Assembly (NCBI RefSeq): GCF_000827125.1 | Contig: NZ_CP010311.1 | Span: 868,001 to 932,000 of the forward strand | Direction of reading: 5' to 3' | Length of the DNA stretch: 64,000 nucleotides | Source: Geoalkalibacter subterraneus | GTDB taxonomy: Bacteria > Desulfobacterota > Desulfuromonadia > Desulfuromonadales > Geoalkalibacteraceae | In this document: one piece after another, positions 17,512 through 25,476 of the stretch | Layout: every line of letters begins with the position of its first letter | Position numbering within the stretch: the first letter of the stretch is position 1 | Notes under the pieces: generated by a model | Told to the model about the DNA's origin: nothing | The model's input: the letters and a program-made list of their open reading frames with translations, nothing else | The model's database searches: none | Program-made: the position numbers and the translations under genes

Positions 17512-17526
17512 CCCGGAGGTGTGCGC

Positions 17527-17868
17527 ATGAAGCTTGAGGGCGAGCAGACCCTGATGCGAATTTTTGTTGGTGAAAGCGACCGCTGGCAGAGAAAACCGCT
17601 TTACGAGGCCATTGTGGAGATGCTGAAAAGCGAAGGGTTTGCCGGTGCGACTGTCCTCAAGGGGGTCATGGGATTCGGCGCCGGCAGCGTGGTGCACAGC
17701 GATCGATTGTTGCGCCTGTCTTCAGATCTGCCGGTCGTGATCGAAGTCGTTGAATCTGCGGAGATGATTGAAAATGTGCTGGACCGCCTCGATGAGATGG
17801 TCTCCGGCGGTATGATCACCCTCGAGAAAGCCCGTGTCATCCGCTATCGGCCTGAGGAGAAGAAATAA
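17527..17868 (+). CDS. DUF190 (UPF0166) protein
   Basis: 113 residues. Typical DUF190 features: an EQTLMRIFVGESDRW start, a ferredoxin-like fold resembling PII proteins, GVMGFGAGSVVHSDRLLRLS, and LPVVIEVVES. GGAGG lies 8 bases before the ATG at 17527. Members are frequently next to crcB and are thought to help fluoride resistance or its regulation, but the molecular role is not established. Its stop codon directly abuts the ATG of the TerB-like gene. Confidence 0.88.
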   Translation: MKLEGEQTLMRIFVGESDRWQRKPLYEAIVEMLKSEGFAGATVLKGVMGFGAGSVVHSDRLLRLSSDLPVVIEVVESAEMIENVLDRLDEMVSGGMITLEKARVIRYRPEEKK

Positions 17869-18348
17869 ATGATTGATTCATTGAAGAAAATTTTTGGTTT
17901 CCAGTCGAGCGAGGCGGAAGAAACTCCCAGCGAGGGGCCGGACAGAACCTGGGTGGCGACAGCGGTGCTGCTGCTTGAAATGGCCCATACGGATGATGGT
18001 TTTCACGAACTGGAGTCCATTCTTGTCGACCGGATTCTGGGTGAAAAATTCGACCTCGACGCCCGCGCACTCAAGGATCTTCGTCTCTATGCGGAACAAC
18101 GGCGGCAGGAAAGCCTTGATCTTTATCAGTTTGCCAGGGAGATCAACGATCACTTCAGCAAAAAGGAAAAGCTTGAAGTGATGGAGCATCTGTGGCAGAT
18201 CGTTTTTGCAGATGGGAAGATAGATCCTTATGAAGAGGCACTGAGCCGCCAACTGGCCACATTGTTGAAGTTGTCGCATAAAGAGATGATCGATGCGAAA
18301 TTGCATGTGCGTGAGATGTTGGCGCAGGGCGAAGGGGGAAAGAGGTGA
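17869..18348 (+). CDS. TerB-family protein (tellurite-resistance TerB-like)
   Basis: 159 residues, all-helical. Residues ~25-150 form a TerB-like domain with the two acidic repeat signatures EMAHTDDGFHELE and IVFADGKIDPYEE. The ter name is historical; such stand-alone TerB proteins are soluble or membrane-associated with unknown function, possibly metal binding through the acidic pairs. It lies in the crcB operon with no spacing to the DUF190 gene and four bases before the next gene, so it is cotranscribed. A role in fluoride response is only suggested by position. Confidence 0.82.
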   Translation: MIDSLKKIFGFQSSEAEETPSEGPDRTWVATAVLLLEMAHTDDGFHELESILVDRILGEKFDLDARALKDLRLYAEQRRQESLDLYQFAREINDHFSKKEKLEVMEHLWQIVFADGKIDPYEEALSRQLATLLKLSHKEMIDAKLHVREMLAQGEGGKR

Positions 18349-18352
18349 TCGG

Positions 18353-18976
18353 GTGAGTTCTGCTCTGCTCCTACCCTTGACCCGCATCGTACCCTGGTCC
18401 CAATCCTTGTTGGCGGAGGTCCTGGCAACCGGTGATCTTGCAGTGGATCTGACCGCGGGGGCGGGGCGCGATACTCTTTTTCTGTGGCAACAGGTGGCGC
18501 CTTCGGGTTCAGTGGTGGCTTTCGATGTCCAGGAGGCCGCGCTGGAAAGGACCCGTCTTCTGTTGCAGGCTGAAGGGGTGCCCGTGTTTCTGCACTCCTA
18601 TGAAGACCCTGGCAGCTTTGCAAAGCCTGGTGTTCATCTGATCCATGACAGCCATGCTCAATGGCTGCAGTATGACTTTGATTCGCCGCGTGTCGTTATC
18701 GCCAACCTGGGATACCTCCCCGACGGAGACCGTTCACTGGTTACGCAGAAGGATTCGACTCTGAGAGCCCTGACTGTTGCGTTGCGGCACCTCAGGGATC
18801 AGGGTCGTCTGGCGGTCGTGGGCTACCCCGGTCATGAAGGGGGACAGGAAGAGGTCGAGGCGGTCGGGTTTCTGCTGAGCGGTCTTGATCCCGAAAGGTG
18901 GCAGGTTCTGCATCTTCGGGCGGCAAATTGCCCTCAGGCCCCATTGCTGTGGGTGGCTGAGAAAAAAGCGGCCTGA
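18353..18976 (+). CDS. Class I SAM methyltransferase, YtqB/MnmM-like (PF06962 type)
   Basis: 207 residues. SAM-binding motif I is AVDLTAGAGRDTLFLWQQV. The strand-2 acidic residue is in VVAFDVQEAALERT, and a VIANLGYLPDGDRSLVTQ block is characteristic of the PF06962 'rRNA methylase' family (NLGYLPGGD). B. subtilis YtqB (MnmM) in this family methylates the wobble uridine of tRNA; this member may do the same. The GTG start at 18353 has AAAGAGG upstream. It is the last gene of the crcB operon and is followed by a strong terminator. Confidence 0.8.
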   Translation: MSSALLLPLTRIVPWSQSLLAEVLATGDLAVDLTAGAGRDTLFLWQQVAPSGSVVAFDVQEAALERTRLLLQAEGVPVFLHSYEDPGSFAKPGVHLIHDSHAQWLQYDFDSPRVVIANLGYLPDGDRSLVTQKDSTLRALTVALRHLRDQGRLAVVGYPGHEGGQEEVEAVGFLLSGLDPERWQVLHLRAANCPQAPLLWVAEKKAA

Positions 18977-19005
18977 ACGGCGGCGGCATCCATACTGACC
19001 AACAA

Positions 19006-19042
19006 CGCAAAAAAGGCCGGGAAATCTCCCGGCCTTTTTGCG
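19006..19042. terminator. Bidirectional terminator between the crcB operon and ompA-like gene
   Basis: A 16-bp stem (CGCA5-6GGCCGGGA / TCCCGGCCT5GCG) with flanking A- and T-runs, placed between convergent genes. Confidence 0.92.
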
Positions 19043-19067
19043 TGTCGTTCGTGATTGCCGAAGATGA

Positions 19068-20339
19068 TTATTCTTCAGGCGGCAGCACCATGCAGCAGAT
19101 GGTTTCGACGCGGCGGTTCTGATAGCGTCCTTCAGCGGTGCTGTTGTCGGCAACCGGTTGCGCCTCGCCGTAGCCACGTGCGACCAGCCGCTTGCGGTCA
19201 ATTCCATGTTCGCTGACCAGGTAGTCAACGACTGCCTGGGCGCGGCGCATGGAAAGATCCTTGTTGTAGGATTCACTGCCCAGAGAGTCTGTATGACCCG
19301 CGACCAGGATGTAAGGCACGTCGCGGTGCTTCTGGATGAAGGCCGCCGCACGGGCGAGTTCTGATTCGTACTCGGGTTTAATGGCTGTTTTGTCAAGATC
19401 GAAGTTGATGTGCATGGTCATTTTGAGGGTGCAGCCGTCCTCATCGACCAGTTCGCCTGCCGGGGTGTCGGGGCATTTGTCGCGATAATCGGGTACGCCG
19501 TCGCCGTCGCTGTCGAGGGCACAGCCCTTGTCGTCAACAGAGGCGCCTTTGGGGGTGTCGGGGCACTGGTCAAGATGATCGGGGACACCGTCGCCATCGC
19601 TGTCAAGGGGGCAGCCCTTGTCATCGACCTGGACGCCTTTGGGGGTGCCGGGGCATTTGTCGCGATAGTCGGGGACACCGTCGCCGTCACTGTCAAGAGG
19701 GCAGCCCTTGTTGTCGACCTGAACACCCCTGGGGGTGCCGGGGCACTGGTCGCGCTCATCGGGTACGCCGTCGCCGTCGCTGTCGCGGGGCTCGGGCTTG
19801 GCCGCTTCGGCGAACTGCCATGCAAGGCCGGCGGAATAGCTCATGTTGTTGACAGCCTCGCCGGTCAGCAGATGCCGCACATCGGCGCGCAGGGCGGTTC
19901 TTTCTGTCAGCCAGTATTTGATCCCGCCACCCCAGTTGAAGAGAGCTTCGCTGTCGTCGGAGCCGTCTTCGTAGTCTTTATTCTGCAGCCCCACGCCGGC
20001 GGCCAGATAGGGCACCAGGGCGTTGTCCGTCAGGAAATGATAAAGGCCATCCATGCGGAAGTGCATCACATCGACGTCGCCGTTGCCTTCGTCAATGTCG
20101 GTGGGGGTCAGGCCGGCGACAAATTCAGCGCCCCAGGACTTGGTAAAGTTGTAGCCGATACCAAGACTGTACTGAATGTCATCTTTAATGTTCTCGGCGC
20201 CGTCATAAACGTAGCCGCCCACCATGGGGGAAAGGGTAAAGGCCCTCTCCTTCTGCTCGGCCGAAGCGGTTGCAACCCCAGCCAGGGCCAGGCTGACGGC
20301 CAGGGCGCAGGACAGAATCCCTCGATACAATGTGTTCAT
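19068..20339 (-). CDS. OmpA-family outer-membrane protein with four thrombospondin type-3 repeats
   Basis: 423 residues. A Sec signal peptide is cleaved after ATASA (residue ~27). An OmpA-type eight-strand beta barrel follows (to ~180). Next come exactly four 30-residue repeats at 186-305, each starting DSDGDGVPD and holding two Cys; these are calcium-binding TSP3 repeats. The OmpA C-terminal peptidoglycan-binding domain is at 306-423 with VAGHTDSLGSESYN and LSMRRAQAVVDYL. It should tie the outer membrane to the cell wall. GGAGG precedes the ATG at 20339; the frame upstream to 20447 is not likely coding. A terminator follows. Confidence 0.93.
   Translation of the reverse strand: MNTLYRGILSCALAVSLALAGVATASAEQKERAFTLSPMVGGYVYDGAENIKDDIQYSLGIGYNFTKSWGAEFVAGLTPTDIDEGNGDVDVMHFRMDGLYHFLTDNALVPYLAAGVGLQNKDYEDGSDDSEALFNWGGGIKYWLTERTALRADVRHLLTGEAVNNMSYSAGLAWQFAEAAKPEPRDSDGDGVPDERDQCPGTPRGVQVDNKGCPLDSDGDGVPDYRDKCPGTPKGVQVDDKGCPLDSDGDGVPDHLDQCPDTPKGASVDDKGCALDSDGDGVPDYRDKCPDTPAGELVDEDGCTLKMTMHINFDLDKTAIKPEYESELARAAAFIQKHRDVPYILVAGHTDSLGSESYNKDLSMRRAQAVVDYLVSEHGIDRKRLVARGYGEAQPVADNSTAEGRYQNRRVETICCMVLPPEE
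19425..19784 (-). repeat. Four tandem 90-bp coding repeats (TSP3)
   Basis: Each 90-bp unit encodes DSDGDGVPD...C...C in the OmpA-like protein. The copies are very similar at the DNA level (GTCGCCATCGCTGTC-type cores recur), so copy number could change by slippage. Confidence 0.85.
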
Positions 20340-20509
20340 GAAATAAATCCTCCAAAGGTGAATTGTCGGGACGCCGGTGTGAATAGCCTGTGCGTCTCTT
20401 TTATTAAACGATATAGCAAACAATAGCAGGGCAATCTGCGATTGCAATGAAGCTTTGTAACAATTTGCGGCGCACCGAAAAGATTTGTCCGGGCAGAAAG
20501 GATGGTCCG

Positions 20510-21676
20510 TCAGTCTGATGGAAGGTTCTGAGGCAGGACCAGCTGGAACGTCGTTCCGTTTTCCGGCGTTGATTCGAAAACGACCCGCCCGCCGAGAAAC
20601 TCTTCTGCAAGCAGGCGCATCCCGTAGGTGCCAATTCCACGTCCATGGCCTTTGGTCGAAAATGAACGTTGGAAGAGTTGCTGTTGGACGTCCTTCTTGA
20701 TGAAGGCGCGGTTGTGGACCCGGAACTGCACCTGTTGCCCCTGCCGCTTGAATCCGAGCGTGACCCTGTCGCCTTTACGGCCGGCCTCCAGGGCGTTTTT
20801 CAGCATGTTGCCCAGCACTCGGCCGACCAGCGCTTTGTCACTGGTGAACCAGGGATCACCCGAGCCTGTTTCGATGTGGATGGTCTGATGGTCCGCGACC
20901 GGATGGCTTTGATAGAGTTCTGCAGCCCGCTTGAGAATTTCAGGGCCGTTGAGCAACTGCGGCCTGACTTTCAACTCTCTATTCTCCGCGGCCAGCAACA
21001 TGCGTTGAGCGTTGATCTCTTCCACGACCTGTGAGGCGGCAGATTCGATCAGGCGCACCATTTCGGGGGCCTCCGCTCCGTCGGGGTTTTCCGCCAGAAG
21101 TTGAGCGAAGCTTTTGACGCCGCCGGCCAGATTGAGAATGTCGTGGAAAAAGATGTTTTCCAGAACAGAGCGGCGCTTCTGGTCGCTGATGTCCTGGACC
21201 GCAAAAACAACGAACCTCTCCCCCCGATGCTCCAAGGGCATTGTGTCGACCCTGAGATCAAGACTTTCGGTGTGTTTGTCGAAAGTACGGGTCAGGCGGT
21301 ATTCCTGGTGTCCGGGCTGTCCGTCAATCGCGGCAAGTATGGCATTGACCGCACCGCAGGTTCGGCACATATCCGCTGTGCCGCAACCGCCCGGAAGGGT
21401 GTCGGCATTGATGCAGCCAAAGACTTCACCCGGGCGGGAGCCGAGGACAGAATCTTCTGATGCGGCACCGAGAAATTCAAGGACGGCACGGTTGCTGAAA
21501 ATGATCTGCCGATGCGTATTGAGGACAACAAGTTGAATCGGGATTGCATCCAGAAAACGGCGCAGCAGTGAATCTTCAGCAAAATACTGATACTGGGCAA
21601 ACGCCTGGGGTTGTGTCAGACGCTCCGCCGGTGCATGACTGGTCTTTTCAATGTTGTCGACAGTTTGGGATGGCAT
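20510..21676 (-). CDS. Soluble PAS histidine kinase with Cys-rich PAS insertion
   Basis: 388 residues with no membrane segment. A PAS domain (LDAIPIQLVVLNTHRQIIFS) carries an insertion with four Cys at about 88, 98, 104 and 107 (FGCINADTLPGGCGTADMCRTCGAVNAI, read in two parts). The dimerisation box reads ENIFFHDILNLAGG with the likely phospho-acceptor His ~178, a divergent H box. An HATPase domain closes the protein (NMLKNALEAGRKGD, GRGIGTYGMRLLAEEFLGG). The Cys cluster suggests a metal, Fe-S or redox sensor in the cytosol. No response regulator is adjacent. The ATG at 21676 is preferred to a TTG at 21691. The xdhC-mocA pair lies upstream on the same strand. Confidence 0.85.
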   Translation of the reverse strand: MPSQTVDNIEKTSHAPAERLTQPQAFAQYQYFAEDSLLRRFLDAIPIQLVVLNTHRQIIFSNRAVLEFLGAASEDSVLGSRPGEVFGCINADTLPGGCGTADMCRTCGAVNAILAAIDGQPGHQEYRLTRTFDKHTESLDLRVDTMPLEHRGERFVVFAVQDISDQKRRSVLENIFFHDILNLAGGVKSFAQLLAENPDGAEAPEMVRLIESAASQVVEEINAQRMLLAAENRELKVRPQLLNGPEILKRAAELYQSHPVADHQTIHIETGSGDPWFTSDKALVGRVLGNMLKNALEAGRKGDRVTLGFKRQGQQVQFRVHNRAFIKKDVQQQLFQRSFSTKGHGRGIGTYGMRLLAEEFLGGRVVFESTPENGTTFQLVLPQNLPSD

Positions 21677-21811
21677 GCGGGTCCGTTCCAAATGAAAAAG
21701 GAGGTAGGCAGCTTTATCAGAATCCGAAGTCCTCTGGAATACAAGGTTTCTTGCAGATTATCACACCTTGCCTTCTTTACTCAAAGGAAACCGGCGCAGA
21801 GACAGGTTTGG

Positions 21812-22414
21812 TCAGCGCCCCTGCCGTTTCTGGAGCAGGGCGTTCAAATGAGAGTAGTCTTCCGATGTATCCATGTCGAGAAGGATGCCGGGATCATCCA
21901 CGGGGAATCGCCGGGTGTCTGCCTTGTGGCGATTGCGCAGATCACGCAGGGTTTCCCCCGCACGCAGCCGGCGGAGAACGGATTGGGCAAACAGGGGAGG
22001 GTGCCCGCTGCGCCCCATGTGGGTCGGGATCAGGATTGCGCAGGGAGCCTGACGGTAGGACTGGATCAGGGCCTGGATGGTTGTGGGGCGAATCAAAGGC
22101 ATGTCCGCCAGCGCAATTAAAATCGCGGCATAACTTGGATCCAGGGCAGACAGGCCCGCCAGCACCGAAGATGCCATGTCGCCCGCAGGGTCGGGATTGG
22201 TGACAAGGATCGTGTCCCGCGCTTCAGCCGCGCTTGATACCTCCAGGCCCTGGGGACCAAGCACGACGGCTATTCGCGCTACCTGCCCTTCGGTCAGAGC
22301 GTTGAGGACGAGTTGGAGTGCAGGGCGCTCATTGAGGGGCAAAAGCTGTTTGCAGCGGCCCATCCTTGTCGAGCGGCCTGCTGCCAGCACGATCGCCGCG
22401 ATCGGCATCGACAT
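21812..22414 (-). CDS. mocA: Molybdenum cofactor cytidylyltransferase (MocA-like nucleotidyltransferase)
   Basis: 200 residues. MobA/MocA-type fold: AAIVLAAGRSTRMGRCKQLLPL with the nucleotide-binding glycines and Lys, GDMASSVLAGLSAL, and ADMPLIRPTTIQALI for the metal-binding Asp. The C-terminus reads GHPPLFAQSVLRRL and DDPGILLDMDTSEDY. The family transfers CMP to molybdopterin, giving the cytosine dinucleotide form used by xanthine-dehydrogenase-type enzymes. AGGAGACAAC precedes the ATG. It overlaps xdhC by 86 bases. The matching enzyme is probably the molybdenum hydroxylase encoded at 58.4-62.4 kb. Confidence 0.88.
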   Translation of the reverse strand: MSMPIAAIVLAAGRSTRMGRCKQLLPLNERPALQLVLNALTEGQVARIAVVLGPQGLEVSSAAEARDTILVTNPDPAGDMASSVLAGLSALDPSYAAILIALADMPLIRPTTIQALIQSYRQAPCAILIPTHMGRSGHPPLFAQSVLRRLRAGETLRDLRNRHKADTRRFPVDDPGILLDMDTSEDYSHLNALLQKRQGR

Positions 22415-23168
22415 GTTGTCTCCTGAAAGAAATCAGTTGTGCAACGACGCTGACCGCAATTTCCGAGGGAGTCTGGGCGCCGATGTCGAGACCGATGGGC
22501 GATGTCACGCGCCCCAGTTGGTCTTCCGAGAGCCCTGAACGCCGCAGGTAGTCGACTAGGGCTGCCCTTTTGCGCCGACTGCCCAGCATGCCGATAAAGC
22601 CGGCTTCGGTGTCCAGGGCGGCCCGCACCACTGAAAAATCACGCTCGTGCTCGCTGGTAACGACGGCGATGGCAGAGCGTTTGCCACATTTCAGCCGCGG
22701 AAAGGCCTCTTCGAAAGAGCAGAAAATCGTTTCATCGGCACATTCCAGCGGCGGCCTCTGTGGGTTCTCCTCCACCACCGTGACGTAAAATCCGCTTTGG
22801 TTCGCCAGTTGGGCCAGCATCCGCCCGATATGCCCGGCTCCAAAAATAACCAGGTACGGCCGCGGATTGATTGGTTCGAGATAGAACATCAGGCGACCGC
22901 CGCAGGCATGACCGAAGTCCTCGGTCAAGTCAAATTCCGCTGTGCTCGGCCGGCCTTTTTCCACCGTCTCAAGAGCTTTTTGAATGACTTCAACCTCCAG
23001 GCGTCCGCCGCCGATGGTCCCATGGATGCTGCCGTCCGATCGAACCAGCATTTTAGCCCCGGCTTTGCGCGGAGTGGAGCCGGTTGAGCGGATCAGTGTG
23101 ACCAGGGTGGCGGGCTGTTCGCCGTTTTTCAGGCGGATGATCTCCTCGTAAAGAGTGATATCTTCCAT
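22329..23168 (-). CDS. xdhC: XdhC-family molybdenum enzyme maturation chaperone
   Basis: 279 residues. The N-terminal XdhC/CoxI domain reads ATLVTLIRSTGSTPRKAGAK and GTIGGGRLEVEVIQ with a Cys in GHACGG. The C-terminal Rossmann domain reads YLVIFGAGHIGRMLAQLA, then AIAVVTSEHERD, IGMLGSRRKRAAL, and SPIGLDIGAQTPSEIAVSV. These proteins bind the molybdenum cofactor, help add the terminal sulfur and insert it into the enzyme. Its last ~28 residues lie in the overlap with mocA. A promoter is predicted about 90 bases upstream. Confidence 0.92.
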   Translation of the reverse strand: MEDITLYEEIIRLKNGEQPATLVTLIRSTGSTPRKAGAKMLVRSDGSIHGTIGGGRLEVEVIQKALETVEKGRPSTAEFDLTEDFGHACGGRLMFYLEPINPRPYLVIFGAGHIGRMLAQLANQSGFYVTVVEENPQRPPLECADETIFCSFEEAFPRLKCGKRSAIAVVTSEHERDFSVVRAALDTEAGFIGMLGSRRKRAALVDYLRRSGLSEDQLGRVTSPIGLDIGAQTPSEIAVSVVAQLISFRRQHVDADRGDRAGSRPLDKDGPLQTAFAPQ

Positions 23169-23559
23169 GTGACTGTCTGGACTCCCTGTGTGGGTGTTGT
23201 TTTTGATTGAGAATCCTGAATGGCAAAGCCGCCGCTTCGGATTTTCGTTTGTGAGTATACCAAGGGCCTTTCACATTTCAAAGAGGCTTGTGCTTTATGC
23301 CGGACGGCTTTTGGCCCAGCTCCATTTCTTGAGGGAAAAGTATGATTTTTCGAGCTTTTCCCCTTTGACAATCAGGCGCAACACGCTTGACCTGCCGGAG
23401 GGCTTGGATTACATTGACGCTCCGACGGTCTGCCCACGGGCAGGTATCTTCTTGAAACTCAGGGTCCGGATGCTCGCCGGAGAATTTTGCGCGATTTGAT
23501 TCTTCTTTGAAACAGTCCAGTGACTCAGTCCCATCTGCCGATAAAAGGAATTACAGTCT
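23169..23559. other. Intergenic region between xdhC and the DUF6178 gene
   Basis: 391 bases between divergent genes. Apart from a predicted promoter for xdhC (23254-23281, minus strand), I see no conserved RNA, no terminator and no frame with a ribosome site. Short frames on both strands look like chance. Confidence 0.4.
23254..23281 (-). promoter_or_regulatory. Sigma-70 promoter for xdhC-mocA
   Basis: On the minus strand: TTGAAA (23281-23276), a 16-base spacer, and TATACT (23259-23254). It gives a leader of about 80 bases. Confidence 0.5.
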
Positions 23560-25257
23560 ATGCCACGAATCGATCTGCCCCAGGAAAAGAAAAAGGGGCA
23601 TCTGACCCTGCTGCGTGAGACACGTACTCTTCGTGCCGGCGAATACAACGCTCTGACGGTCGAGGAGCGCCTGCGCATTGTGCGCAATGCCGTGGGGAGG
23701 CAGAAGTACGATCTGATCATCGAGGCCGTTGACAGCACCGAGTTGGTGCAGCGTCTGCCGTCGCAGGAAATCTATCTTCTGCTCAAGGAACTGGGGGCTG
23801 AAGACTGCACGGAACTGCTGGCAATGACCAACACCGAACAGATGATGATTTTCTTTGATCTTGATTTCTGGCGTGACGAGGAGTTTTTGCCCGATTCCGC
23901 TCTGCAATGGCTGGCCATGCTGCTGGAAACCGGCGAGGACAATGTCCTGCGGACGGCGCACGAACTCGATTTCGACCTTTTGACCGTTTTGTTGCAGAAG
24001 TTCATTACGATTACCCGCGGGCTCGAGTCTCTGACCGATGAGGATGCCCTGGCTGAAGGCAGGCTTGAGCGCTTGTACGACATGGACTTTCGTGATTCCG
24101 AAAGCGCCAAGATTGTCGGGATGTTCCTGGATATCCTCTATCGCCACGACCGCGATTTTTATATCGGGTTGATGGAGTCGGTCCGCAACGAGATCCCGGC
24201 CGAAATCGAGGAAGTCGCTCAGGAGAACCGGCGCGGACGCCTGCTTGACCGTGGTTTCCCCGATCCTTTCGAGGCTATGAGTGTCTTCAGTCCCATTGAC
24301 GCCGGCATCTTCGAGCGGCGATCCGAAAGTAAGATCCCCTTCCAGGCGGGTGAGAATGGAGTCGAGGCGCCGGGTTTCTTCCTGGTGGAGCCGGCGGGGG
24401 ATCTGCTCGGCGAAATTCTTTCCCGCGGGATTGAGCCCGAAACCTGCTGGGAGATGGCCTATCTGCTCAACAAGGTCATGATGGCCGAGCGGGCCGATGT
24501 CGGAGATCTGGAGCAGATTGCCGAAAAGGCGCGGGAGGTCTACGGCTATCTCAATATTGCACTTGAATACCTGGGGCGCGGGGATTTTGAAAAGGCCATG
24601 CAGCGCTTTACCCATGCATACCTTGAGCACCTGCTGCGGCTGGGGCTGGGGTTGGTCATGCCCCTGCGGGAGCGGGCCCGTGTTGTGAAGCAATCCGGTG
24701 CGATGACCTTTCTCGATGGCCCTTTCAGGGCGTTGGTCGAGTCCCTGTGCTATAAACGGCCCCGTTTCTATGAAGGAATGGTTGAGGTCAATCGCGCTGG
24801 GGAGCGCTTTTTTAAGCGGCTCGACGACATTCGTCTTGCCGAGCAGTGGTTGAGTCGTATCGAGATCCAGGTACAGCTTTTTGATGGGCGACTCGGTTTT
24901 GATCTGCCCGATCCGCAGGGCGAAGTGCTCAAGGGGTGCGTGCCCGATCAGGTCGGCGACCTGGCGCTCTCGGACTTGTTTCTGACCGCCTGGGGAAATC
25001 GCCTGCTGGGCCGTGATTTTTCCCCGGTCCCCATTGCCAAGCGTCTTTTGCCTGAGTTGCACAAAGTTGTCTGCGCCGATGGTACCCTGCGCGAGGAGGT
25101 TCGCCGGGAAATTCGCCAGGCCACAGAGTCCCTTTTGCCCGGGGCGGGTGAATTTTCCGATTATTGCCTGGACCTGTGGCAGGAGCAATTCTGCACCCTT
25201 GCACCTGATGCGCTCGATGTGCGATTCATCGGGGCGATGATCATTCGATTGGACTGA
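23560..25257 (+). CDS. DUF6178 family protein
   Basis: 565 residues, soluble and mostly helical. I recognise it as the large conserved protein of Desulfuromonadales classed as DUF6178, from VEERLRIVRNAVGRQKYDLI, the LLKELGAEDCTELLAMTNTE block resembling MgtE-N-like helical repeats, and FFDLDFWRDEEFLPDSALQW. The function is unknown. AAAGGA lies 11 bases before the ATG. It stands alone, divergent from xdhC and followed by a MITE-like element 32 bases after the stop. The long antisense frame in this region is a GC-driven shadow. Confidence 0.75.
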   Translation: MPRIDLPQEKKKGHLTLLRETRTLRAGEYNALTVEERLRIVRNAVGRQKYDLIIEAVDSTELVQRLPSQEIYLLLKELGAEDCTELLAMTNTEQMMIFFDLDFWRDEEFLPDSALQWLAMLLETGEDNVLRTAHELDFDLLTVLLQKFITITRGLESLTDEDALAEGRLERLYDMDFRDSESAKIVGMFLDILYRHDRDFYIGLMESVRNEIPAEIEEVAQENRRGRLLDRGFPDPFEAMSVFSPIDAGIFERRSESKIPFQAGENGVEAPGFFLVEPAGDLLGEILSRGIEPETCWEMAYLLNKVMMAERADVGDLEQIAEKAREVYGYLNIALEYLGRGDFEKAMQRFTHAYLEHLLRLGLGLVMPLRERARVVKQSGAMTFLDGPFRALVESLCYKRPRFYEGMVEVNRAGERFFKRLDDIRLAEQWLSRIEIQVQLFDGRLGFDLPDPQGEVLKGCVPDQVGDLALSDLFLTAWGNRLLGRDFSPVPIAKRLLPELHKVVCADGTLREEVRREIRQATESLLPGAGEFSDYCLDLWQEQFCTLAPDALDVRFIGAMIIRLD

Positions 25258-25289
25258 CCTATGGTTGCGACGGGATCAATGATGATGTC

Positions 25290-25454
25290 CTAGTGTCCCG
25301 TGCGGTTAGTTCGTTTAGATAATTCTGAGCAATTTTGCCTGCTGGCAAGGCACGCCGACGCAGGCCTAGCCGAAGCTAAGCCGAGGAGGCGCAACGAAGG
25401 CAGCGGGCAAAAGGGCCATAATTAATGAATGGAACTAACCGCACGGGACACTAG
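25290..25454. mobile_element. 165-bp MITE-like element with 23-bp perfect terminal inverted repeats
   Basis: The terminal arms (25290-25312 and 25432-25454) are perfectly inverted and begin CTAGTGTCCCGTGCGG. The interior is itself an imperfect palindrome, so the whole unit can fold into one long hairpin. It encodes nothing. Both ends carry TA just inside a CTAG, as expected for an element moved by an IS630/Tc1-type transposase with TA target duplication. It sits neatly between two genes. Confidence 0.8.
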
Positions 25455-25476
25455 CAGAAATCCAGAAGGTGGAAGG

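Noticed and set aside
23551-25188. 545-residue minus-strand frame opposite DUF6178
   Set aside because: Shadow frame with no domain or start signal; the plus-strand protein is the conserved one.
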